From Pseudomonas paralcaligenes (lineage in GTDB: Bacteria; Pseudomonadota; Gammaproteobacteria; Pseudomonadales; Pseudomonadaceae), in the NCBI RefSeq assembly GCF_019655855.1, contig NZ_BPFX01000017.1:1-64000 (forward strand): a stretch of 64,000 nt of DNA, given 5' to 3'. The position numbers and the translations under genes are program-made. Under the pieces are notes generated by a model. It worked only from the letters and a program-made list of their open reading frames with translations. It was not told the origin of the DNA and ran no database searches. Positions within the stretch are counted from its first letter, which is position 1, and every line of letters starts with the position of its first letter. Below, in pieces: positions 49,016-58,098 of this stretch.

Positions 49016-50704
49016 TTAGAACGCCAGGTGTTCGGCCAGCGGGCCCAGGGCCAGCGCCGGCAGGAAGGTCAGGCCGCCGACCAGCAGGATGGTCAGGGTC
49101 AGCAGGGTGACGAACAGCGGGCCTTGGGTGGGGAAGCTGTTGTCGCCCAGCGGCGCGCGCTTCTTCGCCGCCAGGCTGCCGGCGATGGCGAGGATCGGCA
49201 GGATGTAGCCGAAGCGCCCGAGGAGCATGGCCAGGCCGATCAGCAGATTGTGGAACGCCGTGTTGGCACCGAAACCGGCGAACGCCGAACCGTTGTTGGC
49301 GGTGCCCGAGGTGTAGGCGTACAGCGCCTGGCTGAAGCCGTGCGGACCGAGATTGCTGATCGAGGCCGCCGGGCCGGGCAGGCTCACCGCCAGGGCGCAG
49401 AACACCAGTACGCCGACCGGCATCACCAGCAGGGTCGCCACCAGCAGGCGCACCTCGCGGGCCTCCAGCTTCTTGCCCAGGTATTCCGGGGTGCGGCCGA
49501 TCATCAGGCCGGCGAGGAACACCGCGATCAGCACGAACAGCAGCATGCCGTAGAGGCCGGCGCCGACACCGCCGAAGATCACCTCGCCGAGCATCATGTT
49601 GAACATCGGGATCATGCCGCCGATGGCGCTGAAGCTGTCGTGCATGGCGTTGACCGAACCGTTGGACGCGGCCGTGGTGGTCACCGCCCAGAGCGCCGAG
49701 GCGGCCACGCCGAAGCGGCTCTCCTTGCCCTCCAGCGAGCCGGCCTGCTCGACCGGCAGCGCCGCCAGCGCCGGATTCGGCTGGTGCTCGGCCCACAGGG
49801 TGACGACCAGGCCGATGACGAACAGGATCAGCATGCAGGCGAGGATCGCGCGGCTCTGGCGCAGGTCCTTGACGTAGTGACCGAAACTGAACACCAGCGC
49901 CACCGGGATCAGGATGATCGCCGCCAGCTCCAGCAGGTTGCTCAGCGCCGTGGGGTTCTCGAACGGATGCGCCGAGTTCACGCCGAAGAAGCCGCCACCG
50001 TTGGTGCCGAGCTGCTTGATGGCGATCTGGCTGGCCGCCGGGCCGAGCGGGATGGTCTGCTCGGCGCCCTGCAGCGTGGTGGCCTGGGCGTAGTCCGTGA
50101 AGGTCTGCGGCACGCCCTGCCAGACCAGCAGCAACGCCAGGATCACGCAGAACGGCAGCAGGCCGTAGAGGGTCGCGCGGGTCAGGTCGACCCAGAAGTT
50201 GCCGAGGCCATTGCTCGACTTGCGCGCGATGCCGCGGGCGAAGGCCACCAGCACGGCCAGGCCCACCGCCGGGCTGACGAAATTCTGCACGGTCAGGCCG
50301 ACCATCTGGCTGAAATAGCTCAGCGATGCCTCGCCGCTGTACGCCTGCCAGTTGGTGTTGGTGACGAAGCTCACCGCGGTGTTGAACGCCAGGCTCCACT
50401 CCAGGCCCGGCAGCTGTTGCGGGTTGAGCGGCAGCAGGCCCTGCAGCAGGAGGATGGCGAACAGCGACGCCAGGCTGGCGAGGCTGAAGGCCAGCAGCGC
50501 CAGGGCATAGGTCTTCCAACTCTGCTCGCGGCCCGGGTCGATGCCGGCGACGCGGTAGCAGATTCGCTCGACCGGCCGCAGCAGCGGTGTCAGCAGGGTC
50601 CGCTCGCCCTCCATGGCGCGGTACAGGTAGCGCCCCAGCCAGGGCGCGGGCGCCAGCACCAGGACGAAGAAGGCCAGGATCAGGCCGTAGTCTTGAAGAT
50701 GCAT
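49016..50704 (-). CDS. kdpA: Potassium-transporting ATPase subunit KdpA
   Basis: A 562-residue channel-like subunit that selects and binds K+. Four pore-loop repeats are visible: [49 protein letters not shown] and [18 protein letters not shown]. Ten or so membrane helices are predicted. The N-terminus [19 protein letters not shown] is conserved. It is 9 bases after kdpF, with short gaps through kdpB. The length is normal. Confidence 0.97.
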   Translation of the reverse strand: MHLQDYGLILAFFVLVLAPAPWLGRYLYRAMEGERTLLTPLLRPVERICYRVAGIDPGREQSWKTYALALLAFSLASLASLFAILLLQGLLPLNPQQLPGLEWSLAFNTAVSFVTNTNWQAYSGEASLSYFSQMVGLTVQNFVSPAVGLAVLVAFARGIARKSSNGLGNFWVDLTRATLYGLLPFCVILALLLVWQGVPQTFTDYAQATTLQGAEQTIPLGPAASQIAIKQLGTNGGGFFGVNSAHPFENPTALSNLLELAAIILIPVALVFSFGHYVKDLRQSRAILACMLILFVIGLVVTLWAEHQPNPALAALPVEQAGSLEGKESRFGVAASALWAVTTTAASNGSVNAMHDSFSAIGGMIPMFNMMLGEVIFGGVGAGLYGMLLFVLIAVFLAGLMIGRTPEYLGKKLEAREVRLLVATLLVMPVGVLVFCALAVSLPGPAASISNLGPHGFSQALYAYTSGTANNGSAFAGFGANTAFHNLLIGLAMLLGRFGYILPILAIAGSLAAKKRAPLGDNSFPTQGPLFVTLLTLTILLVGGLTFLPALALGPLAEHLAF

Positions 50705-50713
50705 GGGGGCCTC

Positions 50714-50803
50714 CTAACCGCGCCCGGCGCGCAGCAGCGCCGCCAGCAGGTAGATGAACAGCCCCAGGGCCAGGCCCAGGGACACCCCGTCGAGAATGCT
50801 CAT
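50714..50803 (-). CDS. kdpF: Potassium-transporting ATPase subunit KdpF (29 aa)
   Basis: A 29-residue single-helix protein: MSILDGVSLGLALGLFIYLLAALL, then RAGRG. KdpF stabilises the KdpABC complex. Its position immediately before kdpA, size and LxxFIYLLxALL pattern identify it. The first gene of the operon, its promoter must lie in the 260 bases to 51063. Confidence 0.93.
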   Translation of the reverse strand: MSILDGVSLGLALGLFIYLLAALLRAGRG

Positions 50804-50926
50804 GTGATCGCTCCGTGATGCGGGCTGCGCCGCCTTGGGCGAATTCTGGGTATGGGTGACGTAAAGGAACGATTCGGCCAGGAGCCGGAGGCCATAAAGA
50901 ATGCGTAAAAATCGAGGCGCGGGCTT

Positions 50927-50944
50927 TGTATCGGTACCGATACA
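50927..50944. promoter_or_regulatory. 18-base perfect palindrome in the kdpF-response regulator intergenic region
   Basis: TGTATCGGTACCGATACA, a perfect dyad with no loop, lies ~120 bases from both divergent start codons. It has the form of a dimeric regulator operator. The binding protein is unknown; candidates are KdpE or the adjacent regulator. Confidence 0.5.
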
Positions 50945-51063
50945 TGGCCGACACGCTGCCGACACCTGCGCCGCCGACCATGGCGACAGGCGGCACCGGC
51001 CGAGGCCCGCGGCCGGCTAATATGCCCACCTCCCCCACCTGACCGCAGTCGGAGTCCGTTACG

Positions 51064-51807
51064 GTGCATGCCATGACCGCCGGCGAGTCGCGCCCGCGCA
51101 CGACCCGCGCCCTGATCGTCGACGACAACCTGGAGCTGCGCGAGCTGCTCGGCGGCTACCTGACCCGCTTCAACATCGACAGCGAGGCGGTCGGCGACGG
51201 CAGCGCCATGCGCCGCGCCCTGGCCGCCAGCCACTTCGACGTGATCATCCTCGACCTGATGCTGCCCGGTGAGGATGGCCTGGCCCTGTGCCGCGAGCTG
51301 CGCGCCGGCTCCGACATCCCGATCCTGATGCTCACCGCGCGCTGCGAGCCGACCGACCGCATCATCGGCCTGGAGCTGGGCGCCGACGACTACATGGCCA
51401 AGCCCTTCGAGCCGCGCGAGCTGGTGGCGCGCATCCAGAGCATCCTGCGCCGGGTGCGCGACGACCGCGGTACGCCCCGCGAAGAGCCGCGCGCCAGCCT
51501 GCGCTTCGACGGCTGGACCCTGCACTGCGTGCTGCGCCAGCTGCAGTCGCCGGACGGCCTGGTGGTGCCGCTGTCCAACGCCGAGTTCCGCCTGCTGTGG
51601 GTGTTCCTCGAACGCCCGCGCCGGGTGCTCAGCCGCGAGCAACTGCTGGACGAGGCGCGCGGCCGCTCCATCGAGGCCTTCGACCGCAGCATCGACCTGC
51701 TGGTCTCGCGCCTGCGCCAGAAGCTCGGCGACGACCCGCGCAACCCGGCGCTGATCAAGACCGTGCGCGGCGAGGGCTACCTGTTCGACGCCGCCGAGAT
51801 CCGCTGA
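51064..51807 (+). CDS. OmpR-family response regulator
   Basis: A 247-residue response regulator. The receiver has acidic pair LIVDDN, phospho-acceptor Asp in VIILDLMLPGEDG, Thr in ILMLTARCE and Lys in YMAKPFEPREL. The winged-helix DNA-binding domain from ~140 includes SNAEFRLLWVFLERPRRVLSR and ends DRSIDLLVSRLRQKLGDDPR. The GTG at 51064 is chosen for the GGAG ten bases upstream; ATG 51073 is the alternative. It overlaps its kinase gene by one base (TGATG). It diverges from kdpF, with a palindrome midway. The stimulus and targets are unknown. Confidence 0.92.
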   Translation: MHAMTAGESRPRTTRALIVDDNLELRELLGGYLTRFNIDSEAVGDGSAMRRALAASHFDVIILDLMLPGEDGLALCRELRAGSDIPILMLTARCEPTDRIIGLELGADDYMAKPFEPRELVARIQSILRRVRDDRGTPREEPRASLRFDGWTLHCVLRQLQSPDGLVVPLSNAEFRLLWVFLERPRRVLSREQLLDEARGRSIEAFDRSIDLLVSRLRQKLGDDPRNPALIKTVRGEGYLFDAAEIR

Positions 51808-52817
51808 TGCGCCGCGCAGACAGCCTCTTCGCCCGCCTGTTCGGCGTGTTCCTCGCCGCCATCCTGCTGGCCCACGGCCTGGCCTTCCTCTGGTTCAGCC
51901 ACTACGGCCGTCCGCCGCCACCTCCGCCGACGGCCCAGCACGAGGCCCTGCGTCCGCCACCGCCGGGACCGAATATCCACGGCCCCCTGATCGTGCTGGG
52001 CTTCCAGCTGCTGACCCTGATCGTCGCCGCCTGGTACGGTGCACGCCTGCTCAGCCGGCCGATCCGGCACCTGTCGCGGGCGGCCGAGCGCCTGTCCGAC
52101 GACCTGGACAGCCCGCCGCTGCCGGAAACCGGCCCGCAGGAGGCGCGCCAGGCCGCCCACGCCTTCAACCTGATGCAGCGGCGTATCCGGGAGCAGGTGC
52201 AGCAGCGCGCGCGCATGCTCGCCGCCGTGTCCCACGACCTGCGCACGCCGCTGGCGCGACTCAAGCTGCGCGTGGAGCAGATCCCCAACCCGCAGCTGCG
52301 CGCACGCATGGGCCAGGACCTGGGCGAGATGATCGGCATGCTCGACGCCACCCTCCGCTACCTGCACGAGCAGCGCAGCAGCGAGGCCCTGCAGTGGCTG
52401 GACCTGCAGGCGCTGCTGGAATCCATGGTCGAGGACGCCCAGGACCGTGGCGCCGAGGTGAACTTCCACGGCCACTGTGCGCCGCTGCGGGTGCAGCCGC
52501 TGGCCTTGCGCTCCTGCGTCAGCAACCTGCTGGAGAACGCCCTGCGCTACGCCGGCCACGCCTCGGTGGAGCTGCACGACAGCCCCACGGGCGTCGAGGT
52601 GCGGGTGGTCGACCGTGGCCCGGGCATCGCCCCCGAACAGCGCGAGGCGGTGTTCGAGGCCTTCTTCCGCATCGAAGGCTCGCGCAACCGCAGCTCCGGC
52701 GGGGTCGGCCTGGGCCTGACCATCGCCCGCGAGGCGGCGCGGCGCCAGGGCGGCGACATCCTCCTCGAAGAGACCCGTGGCGGCGGGCTCACCGCCATCC
52801 TGCGACTGCCGCGCTGA
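51807..52817 (+). CDS. Sensor histidine kinase with a short proline-rich periplasmic loop
   Basis: A 336-residue kinase paired with the preceding regulator. Two membrane helices (LFARLFGVFLAAILLAHGLAF; PLIVLGFQLLTLIVAAWYGA) flank a periplasmic loop of only ~40 residues that is very proline-rich (RPPPPPP and RPPPPGP). HAMP follows at ~85-135, the phospho-acceptor His in [16 protein letters not shown]-box NLLENALRY, then DRGPGIAP and GGVGLGLTI. Such a small loop suggests it senses through the membrane, a partner protein or a metal. An EF-hand protein gene follows 112 bases later on the same strand. Confidence 0.92.
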   Translation: MRRADSLFARLFGVFLAAILLAHGLAFLWFSHYGRPPPPPPTAQHEALRPPPPGPNIHGPLIVLGFQLLTLIVAAWYGARLLSRPIRHLSRAAERLSDDLDSPPLPETGPQEARQAAHAFNLMQRRIREQVQQRARMLAAVSHDLRTPLARLKLRVEQIPNPQLRARMGQDLGEMIGMLDATLRYLHEQRSSEALQWLDLQALLESMVEDAQDRGAEVNFHGHCAPLRVQPLALRSCVSNLLENALRYAGHASVELHDSPTGVEVRVVDRGPGIAPEQREAVFEAFFRIEGSRNRSSGGVGLGLTIAREAARRQGGDILLEETRGGGLTAILRLPR

Positions 52818-52888
52818 GCCGCGTTTTGTAGGGGCGGCGATACCAAGTCCACACACCCGCGATACAGGGCGCGCCGAAGCTGGCATCA

Positions 52889-52906
52889 CCGGAGAACCCT
52901 CTCCGG
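52889..52906 (+). other. 5'-leader hairpin upstream of the EF-hand gene
   Basis: CCGGAGA-ACCC-TCTCCGG, a perfect 7-bp stem, ends eight bases before the AAGGAG ribosome site (52915-52920). It could influence translation or mark the end of the kinase transcript, though there is no U-tract. Confidence 0.4.
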
Positions 52907-52929
52907 CAGCCAACGAAGGAGTGACTCCC

Positions 52930-53649
52930 ATGATCAGTGGTGTCAGCGGTTACTCGGGCTACAGCGGCTATACCTCGCTCCAGCGCAGCAGCGCCGGCGG
53001 CGGCGGTTGCGCAGGCGGCCCGGCGAAACTCGAGGAGAAGCTGTTCAGCCTCCTCGACAGCGACGGCAGCGGCGGCGTCGCCAAGGAAGAACTGGAGAGC
53101 GCGCTGAGCGCGGCCAGGGAAACCGACAGCAGCCTGACCATCGACATCGACGAGCTGTTCAGCCAGCTCGACGCCAATGGCGACGGCAGCCTGGACAGCG
53201 AGGAAACCGCCGCCCTGGCGCCGCCTCCACCGCCCCGCGGCGGTCCCGATCCGCAAGAGATGTTCGCCAGGCTGGACGCCAACGGCGACGGCAGCATCGA
53301 CGCCGACGAACTGGCCGCCCTGCCCGGCGCTGGCGACAAGGACAGCGCCGGCCTGCTGGCGGAGCTGGACGCCGACGGCGATGGCGGCCTGAACTTCGAC
53401 GAGCTGTCCGCCCTCGCGCCACCGCCTCCGCCCCAGGGCGCCGGCAACGGCGGGGAGCCGTTCGGCCAGTTGGGCAGCGACAGCAGCAGCCAGGACGCGC
53501 TGAGCAGCCTGCTCGACGCGGTCGCCCAGCAGCAGACCAAGGCCAAGGAAGAAAACGACTCCGGTCTGATCGCCAGGCTGCTCAAGCACTACCAGGACAA
53601 CGCCGGCTATCAGGAGAGCGTCGGCACGCGGCTGAGCCTCTCGGCCTGA
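52930..53649 (+). CDS. EF-hand calcium-binding protein with proline hinges
   Basis: A 239-residue protein with four EF-hand loops: DSDGSGGVAKEE, DANGDGSLDSEE, DANGDGSIDADE and DADGDGGLNFDE. The last three have the full Asp/Asn calcium-ligand pattern; the first is slightly weaker at position 7. Loops two and four are each followed by LAPPPPP, so the pairs look duplicated. The N-terminus has a tyrosine-glycine repeat (SGYSGYSGYTSL); the C-terminus is Ser/Gln-rich then helical. There is no classical signal peptide or membrane helix. ATG 52930 has AAGGAG. Calcium binding is well supported; location and role are unknown. Its position after a two-component system suggests but does not show a calcium-responsive circuit. 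Confidence 0.88.
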   Translation: MISGVSGYSGYSGYTSLQRSSAGGGGCAGGPAKLEEKLFSLLDSDGSGGVAKEELESALSAARETDSSLTIDIDELFSQLDANGDGSLDSEETAALAPPPPPRGGPDPQEMFARLDANGDGSIDADELAALPGAGDKDSAGLLAELDADGDGGLNFDELSALAPPPPPQGAGNGGEPFGQLGSDSSSQDALSSLLDAVAQQQTKAKEENDSGLIARLLKHYQDNAGYQESVGTRLSLSA

Positions 53650-53660
53650 AGCCTGAAACG

Positions 53661-53693
53661 AAAAAGGCCCGCACCTCCGGGGAGATGCGGGCC
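53661..53693 (-). terminator. Terminator of the DUF945 gene
   Basis: Stem GGCCCGCA (53666-53673) with TGCGGGCC (53686-53693). On the minus strand it is followed by a five-T run (53665-53661). It lies between convergent genes ending at 53649 and 53717. Confidence 0.75.
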
Positions 53694-53716
53694 TCGTGCG
53701 TGGAGGCTGCCGGCGC

Positions 53717-55270
53717 TTACTCGGCGTAGGCCTCGTCGTCCTCGTCTTCCAGGGCCGGCTCATCGCCCATGTCGCCGCCAGCCATGCCGCCCAGGCCGGC
53801 GCCGGTGGCGAAGGCCATGGCGACGAACTCGTCGACGCTCATCTGCTTGCCGTTGAAGTCGACCTTGTCGTCGGCGTAGTGCAGCGTGGCCACGATGTTG
53901 TCGCCTTCGAGCTTGGCCAGCTCGGTGGACAGGGCCATGCCGCTGGCCATCTCGCTCATCATCGACGCCTGCTGGGCGACGGCTTCCTTGTCGGTCTCGC
54001 CGCCCAGGGTGGCCTGCAGGCCGACCACATCGCCGATCATGGCCTTGGACACGGATACCTTGGCGTCCAGCTGGGCGATCAGCTGCTTGGCCAGTTCCGG
54101 AGCCGGCAGCTCGAAGGACTCGGGCTTGTTCAGGTCCACGGACAGGCTCAGGCTGCTCTCGCCGTTGGCGGTCTTGAACGCCAGTCGTTCCAGGGCGAGG
54201 CCCGGCTTGCCGGCCAGCAGGGTTTCGATGCCGGCCAGGAACTGCGCCTGCTGCTCCTCGGGAATGTCCGGCATGCCTTCGCTGGCCTGCTGCAGCTGGC
54301 CGGTGCTCTTGATGTAGTCGCTGTACATGGTGAGCAGCGACTGCAGGGCGCCGGTATCGAGGTTCTTGGCGCTCGACACCATTTCCATACCGCCGATGTC
54401 GTGGCCCATGTAGCTGACCATGCCGATGTTGTAGGTGGAGCGGGCGGAGAGCTTGCTGTCGGTCTCGCTGGTCTCGTCGAGCTGGCGGACGTCCTTGAGC
54501 AGCACCGGCTCACCTTCCGCGAGCCTGATCTCGACGGTCTGCAGCTTCGCCTCGTTGCGGCCGACGTAGATGTCGCTGGTGGTCTTGGTGGTCGCGCTGT
54601 CCAGGGTCAGGCCCTTGAACTCGAAGCTCAGCGGGCTCTGGTCGGACGGCAGCACGGTGTTGAACTTGAGGCTGTCCATCAGGCCGTTGGCGGCGATTTC
54701 CTTGGCCTCGGCGGTGCTGTCGAAGTCGATGTGCAGGCCGCTGAATTCCAGGCTGTTCTGCTCGTCGATCGCCAGCTGCGCCGGGTTCAGGCGCACATTG
54801 CCGCCGACCGACTTGTCGTAGCCCAGGCTCACCTGGCCTTCCAGGGGCGAGGCGCCCTTGGTGGCGGCGAACCACTTCTCCAGCGCCGGGCTGGATTCCA
54901 GGGCGTAGTTGCTGGTGGCCATGACCGGCATCAGCTTGAGGGACTTGAGCCGCGACAGCGGGAAGGGACCGTGCTCGATGCGGTCGTTGATCACCAGCTC
55001 CATCTGCTGCGGCTCTTCGCCGTCGAGGGAACCGTTGAACTTGATGCGGTAGCGGGCGTTGCTGTTGAAGAACGCGCGATCCAGCGAGAGCAGTTCGATG
55101 GAAGCATCGAGCCCGAGCGCCGGCAGGGTCTGGGCCAGTTCGGCGTTGGCCTGCTTGATCGACTCGTCCAGCACGCTGGGCAGCTGGTTGCCGGTGTACC
55201 AGGCGCCGACCGTGCCAACGGCGGCGACGGCAACGAGAGTGCCTACTGCGATACCTGCAATCTTCTTCAT
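53717..55270 (-). CDS. DUF945 (YdgA-like) periplasmic protein
   Basis: A 517-residue protein of the DUF945 family. An N-terminal signal/anchor helix (MKKIAGIAVGTLVAVAAVGTVGAWYTG) leads to the typical start QLPSVLDESIKQANAEL. The body is beta-rich with repeated motifs about derived quantities (GLTLDSATTKTTSDIYVG, YDKSVGGNVRLNPAQL). The C-terminus is Gly/Met-rich and then strongly acidic (DEPALEDEDDEAYAE). ATG 55270 starts the signal helix; a longer frame upstream has no leader. It is probably inner-membrane anchored and faces the periplasm. The function of the family is not established. It is a single-gene unit ended by a clear terminator. Confidence 0.88.
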   Translation of the reverse strand: MKKIAGIAVGTLVAVAAVGTVGAWYTGNQLPSVLDESIKQANAELAQTLPALGLDASIELLSLDRAFFNSNARYRIKFNGSLDGEEPQQMELVINDRIEHGPFPLSRLKSLKLMPVMATSNYALESSPALEKWFAATKGASPLEGQVSLGYDKSVGGNVRLNPAQLAIDEQNSLEFSGLHIDFDSTAEAKEIAANGLMDSLKFNTVLPSDQSPLSFEFKGLTLDSATTKTTSDIYVGRNEAKLQTVEIRLAEGEPVLLKDVRQLDETSETDSKLSARSTYNIGMVSYMGHDIGGMEMVSSAKNLDTGALQSLLTMYSDYIKSTGQLQQASEGMPDIPEEQQAQFLAGIETLLAGKPGLALERLAFKTANGESSLSLSVDLNKPESFELPAPELAKQLIAQLDAKVSVSKAMIGDVVGLQATLGGETDKEAVAQQASMMSEMASGMALSTELAKLEGDNIVATLHYADDKVDFNGKQMSVDEFVAMAFATGAGLGGMAGGDMGDEPALEDEDDEAYAE

Positions 55271-55463
55271 GGGGCGTATATCCGTTGTGTAGTGTTGGTC
55301 TTTCTTCCCTGAACCGCGCGCGGCCTCTGCGGACCCGATCGACACGGCCTGAGGCGGGGCTGCCGCCCTGCTCCGGCTACTGCAGCCGAAAAGTCGCGCA
55401 AGGCTATCACCGTGCCGTCATCCCCACCAAGGGGGGTGAACAGGATTCTGCACAGGATGCCAA

Positions 55464-56540
55464 CTAGTCGCCGTCCTTGCGCTCCGCGTCCACGGCGGCC
55501 ACCCGCGGGGTGCTCGCCACCCAGTCGCCGAGCAGGCTGTAGGCCACGGCCAGCAGGGTCGGACCGAGGAACAGGCCCATGAAGCCGAACGCCAGGATGC
55601 CGCCGAACACGCCGAGCAGCACCACCACCAGCGGCAGGTTGCCGCCGCGGCTGATCAGGTAGGGCTTGAGCACGTTGTCCACGCCGCTGATGACGAAGGT
55701 GCCCCAGATGCCGAGGAACACCGCCATGCCGTACTGGCCCTGGCTGACCAGCCAGGCGGTGGCGGGAATCCACACCAGCGGCGGGCCCATGGGGATCAGG
55801 CTGAGGATGAAGGTGAGGATGCCGAGTACCAGGGCGCCGGGAATGCCGGCGATGTAGAAGCCGATCAGCGCCAGCAGCGCCTGGGCCGCCGCGGTGCCGA
55901 TCACGCCGTTGACCACCCGCTGCACGGTGCCGGCGACCAGTTCCAGGTAGTGGTCGGCGCGGCTGCCGCCGATCAGGCGTTCCAGCAGGCTGTGGGCGAA
56001 GGCCGCCATGCGCGGGCCGTCGCGGTAGAAGAAGAACACCAGCACCAGGCTCAGGGCCAGTTCCAGCATACCGCCGCCGATCTGCGCGCTGCGCGCCAGC
56101 AGCCAGTTGCCGACCTGGCCCAGGTAGGGCCGCACCGTGGCCAGCAGCGCCACGCCCTCCTCGTCGATCCGTGTCCAGGCGCCTTCCAGGCGCTCGCCGA
56201 TCAGCGGCAACCCGACCAGCCAGGCGGGCGGGTCCGGCAGGCCGTCGACCTGGAAGTCCTTGAACAGCTCGGTGGCGTCGCGGATGTGGTCAGCCAGGTT
56301 GAAGCCCAGCAGCACCAGCGGCACCGCGACCAGCACCATCCAGCCGCCGGTGAGAATGCCCGCCGCGGTCGTCTCGCGGCCGTCGAGCACGCGGGTCAGC
56401 AGGCGCATCAGCGGCCAGCTGGCGAACGCCAGCACGGCGGCCCAGAACAGTGCCGAGAAGAATGGCGCGAGCACCCAGGCGCAAGCGCCGAGCAGAGCCA
56501 GGAGCAGGATCTGCACCAGCAGACGGTCGTTGTTCAGCAT
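55464..56540 (-). CDS. AI-2E family transporter-like membrane protein
   Basis: A 358-residue polytopic membrane protein of the AI-2 exporter (TqsA/PerM/YdiK) family with about seven to eight helices. Examples are LLVQILLLALLGACAWVLAPFF near the start, LELALSLVLVFFFYRDG, and a conserved block IPMGPPLVWIPATAWL followed by GVDNVLKPYLISRGGNLPLVVVLLGVFGG. Members export small molecules or ions; AI-2 transport is shown only for TqsA, so the substrate here is open. ATG 56540 precedes the first helix. It lies 49 bases after the DUF4892 gene on the same strand. Confidence 0.9.
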   Translation of the reverse strand: MLNNDRLLVQILLLALLGACAWVLAPFFSALFWAAVLAFASWPLMRLLTRVLDGRETTAAGILTGGWMVLVAVPLVLLGFNLADHIRDATELFKDFQVDGLPDPPAWLVGLPLIGERLEGAWTRIDEEGVALLATVRPYLGQVGNWLLARSAQIGGGMLELALSLVLVFFFYRDGPRMAAFAHSLLERLIGGSRADHYLELVAGTVQRVVNGVIGTAAAQALLALIGFYIAGIPGALVLGILTFILSLIPMGPPLVWIPATAWLVSQGQYGMAVFLGIWGTFVISGVDNVLKPYLISRGGNLPLVVVLLGVFGGILAFGFMGLFLGPTLLAVAYSLLGDWVASTPRVAAVDAERKDGD

Positions 56541-56589
56541 GTTCGGGTTCCCTGGAGCCGGGCGGAAGCGGCCCGGCGCGCGTCGTTCT

Positions 56590-57387
56590 TCAGCGTAGTT
56601 GTTGCAGACGCAAGCCTTCGCCCGCCGGGTCACCCGACTGCAGCCGGTTGCCGCGCACGCCACGGCGCTCCAGCTCCACACGCCAGGCCTCGGCGGCGGC
56701 ACCGGACAGCTCCACGCGCAGCGTGCTGTCCAGGCTCAGGGTGCGCCCCAGCAGGTCGCCCCACTGCTCGTCCGGCTCGCCCAGCGGCAGGTTCAGCTCG
56801 CCGCTGGTCCTGAGCTGGCGCAGCAGGGTGCCGGCGGTGGGCAGCAACGCGGGCAGCGCGGTGCTGGCGTCCAGCTGCTCCACGTGCAGGTAGGAGCGGC
56901 GGTTGCCGCGGGTGATGCCGTACAGGGCGACGAGGCTGTCGTGCTGCGGCTCGGCCAGTTGTAGCAGCAGATAGCTCTGCCGCTCCTCGGGGCCGTACAA
57001 CGTGGCGTTGCCGAAGATCTGGTTGGCCCACAGGCTGGACGACCCACAGTCGCGGCCATCGCACCAGAACAGCAGCTGGGCGCCCTGCTCCAGCAGGTGG
57101 CGCCGCGCCGCCTCGAGCGCCTCGCGCGGCGAATGCTCGTCCGGCAGGCGGTAGGTCAGCGCGCGCAAGCGACCCTCGGCGAGCACCTCGGCGGAGGCGC
57201 GCAACTGCCCGCTGATACGGCGCAGGCCGTCCTGCGGGTAGCGTTTCTCCTCGGCGGCAACATCGCGGTAGTCGACGATCTGGGCGCGGGGAAAGCGCGG
57301 CACGCTGTCCAGATCCTGGCTGCCGGGCACGTCGGCGGCCAGCAGGGGGGTGCAGAAAAGACTCAGGCAGAAAGCGAAATAACGCAT
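56590..57387 (-). CDS. DUF4892 periplasmic protein
   Basis: A 265-residue exported protein. The signal peptide is MRYFAFCLSLFCTPLLAA, cut near residue 18, giving a mature N-terminus ADVPGSQDLDSVPRFPRAQIV. The DUF4892 hallmarks are the SVPRFPRAQIVDY start and LFWCDGRDCGSSSLWANQIFG with a pair of cysteines that may be redox-active or disulfide-bonded. Function unknown. The gene lies 8 bases after the glutathione transferase gene and probably shares its transcript. Confidence 0.85.
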   Translation of the reverse strand: MRYFAFCLSLFCTPLLAADVPGSQDLDSVPRFPRAQIVDYRDVAAEEKRYPQDGLRRISGQLRASAEVLAEGRLRALTYRLPDEHSPREALEAARRHLLEQGAQLLFWCDGRDCGSSSLWANQIFGNATLYGPEERQSYLLLQLAEPQHDSLVALYGITRGNRRSYLHVEQLDASTALPALLPTAGTLLRQLRTSGELNLPLGEPDEQWGDLLGRTLSLDSTLRVELSGAAAEAWRVELERRGVRGNRLQSGDPAGEGLRLQQLR

Positions 57388-57395
57388 GCGGTTCC

Positions 57396-58049
57396 TCAGC
57401 GTGTGAGCATGCTCTGCGCGGTCTTCACCGCGCGATCATCATCCTTGACCCGCTCCGGTATCAGCAGGCCGCGTTGCACCGCGGGGCGGGCGTCCAGCGC
57501 CGCCATCCAGCGCTGCAGGTGTTCCAGGCCCTCGACCGGGACGCCGGCCCAGTCGTGGACGCGCACCCAGGGAAAGGTGGCGATGTCGGCGATGCCGTAG
57601 TCGCCGGCCAGGTACTCGGCCTCGCCCAGGCGGCGGTCGAGCACCTCGTAGAGGCGGCGGGTCTCGTGCTGGTAGCGGTCGATGGCGCCCTGCAGCTTCT
57701 CCGGGAAGTAGCGGAAGAACACGTTGGCCTGGCCCTGCATCGGCCCCACCCCGCCCATCTGGAACATCAGCCACTGGATCGCCAGGGAACGCCCCCTGGG
57801 GTCGCTCGGCAGCAGGCGGCCGGTCTTCTCGGCCAGATAGATGAGGATGGCGCCGGATTCGAACACGGCGAAGCCGTCGTCGACGATGGCCGGGATGCGG
57901 CCGTTGGGGTTGATGCGGAGGAACTCGGGAGTCTTCTGTTCCTTCTTGTCGAAGGACAGCGCGTGCACCTGATAAGGCAGGCCCAGCTCTTCCAGGGCAA
58001 TGGACACCTTGTGTCCATTGGGCGTGGCGGCGGTGTACAGATCGATCAT
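57396..58049 (-). CDS. Glutathione S-transferase (YfcG/Nu-class-like)
   Basis: A 217-residue cytosolic GST. The N-terminal thioredoxin-like domain has [19 protein letters not shown], the cis-proline motif [12 protein letters not shown] and glutathione-binding [14 protein letters not shown]. The C-terminal helical domain has [19 protein letters not shown]. The TPNGxKV pattern and length fit YfcG/Nu-type enzymes, which act on disulfides and peroxides. ATG 58049 with GGAGA upstream is chosen over longer frames. It lies 49 bases after a hydrolase gene in a run of minus-strand genes. Confidence 0.92.
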   Translation of the reverse strand: MIDLYTAATPNGHKVSIALEELGLPYQVHALSFDKKEQKTPEFLRINPNGRIPAIVDDGFAVFESGAILIYLAEKTGRLLPSDPRGRSLAIQWLMFQMGGVGPMQGQANVFFRYFPEKLQGAIDRYQHETRRLYEVLDRRLGEAEYLAGDYGIADIATFPWVRVHDWAGVPVEGLEHLQRWMAALDARPAVQRGLLIPERVKDDDRAVKTAQSMLTR

Positions 58050-58098
58050 GGCAATCTCCGATGCGACCTGCACAGCCTCGGCAGTTGCCGGGGCCGCG

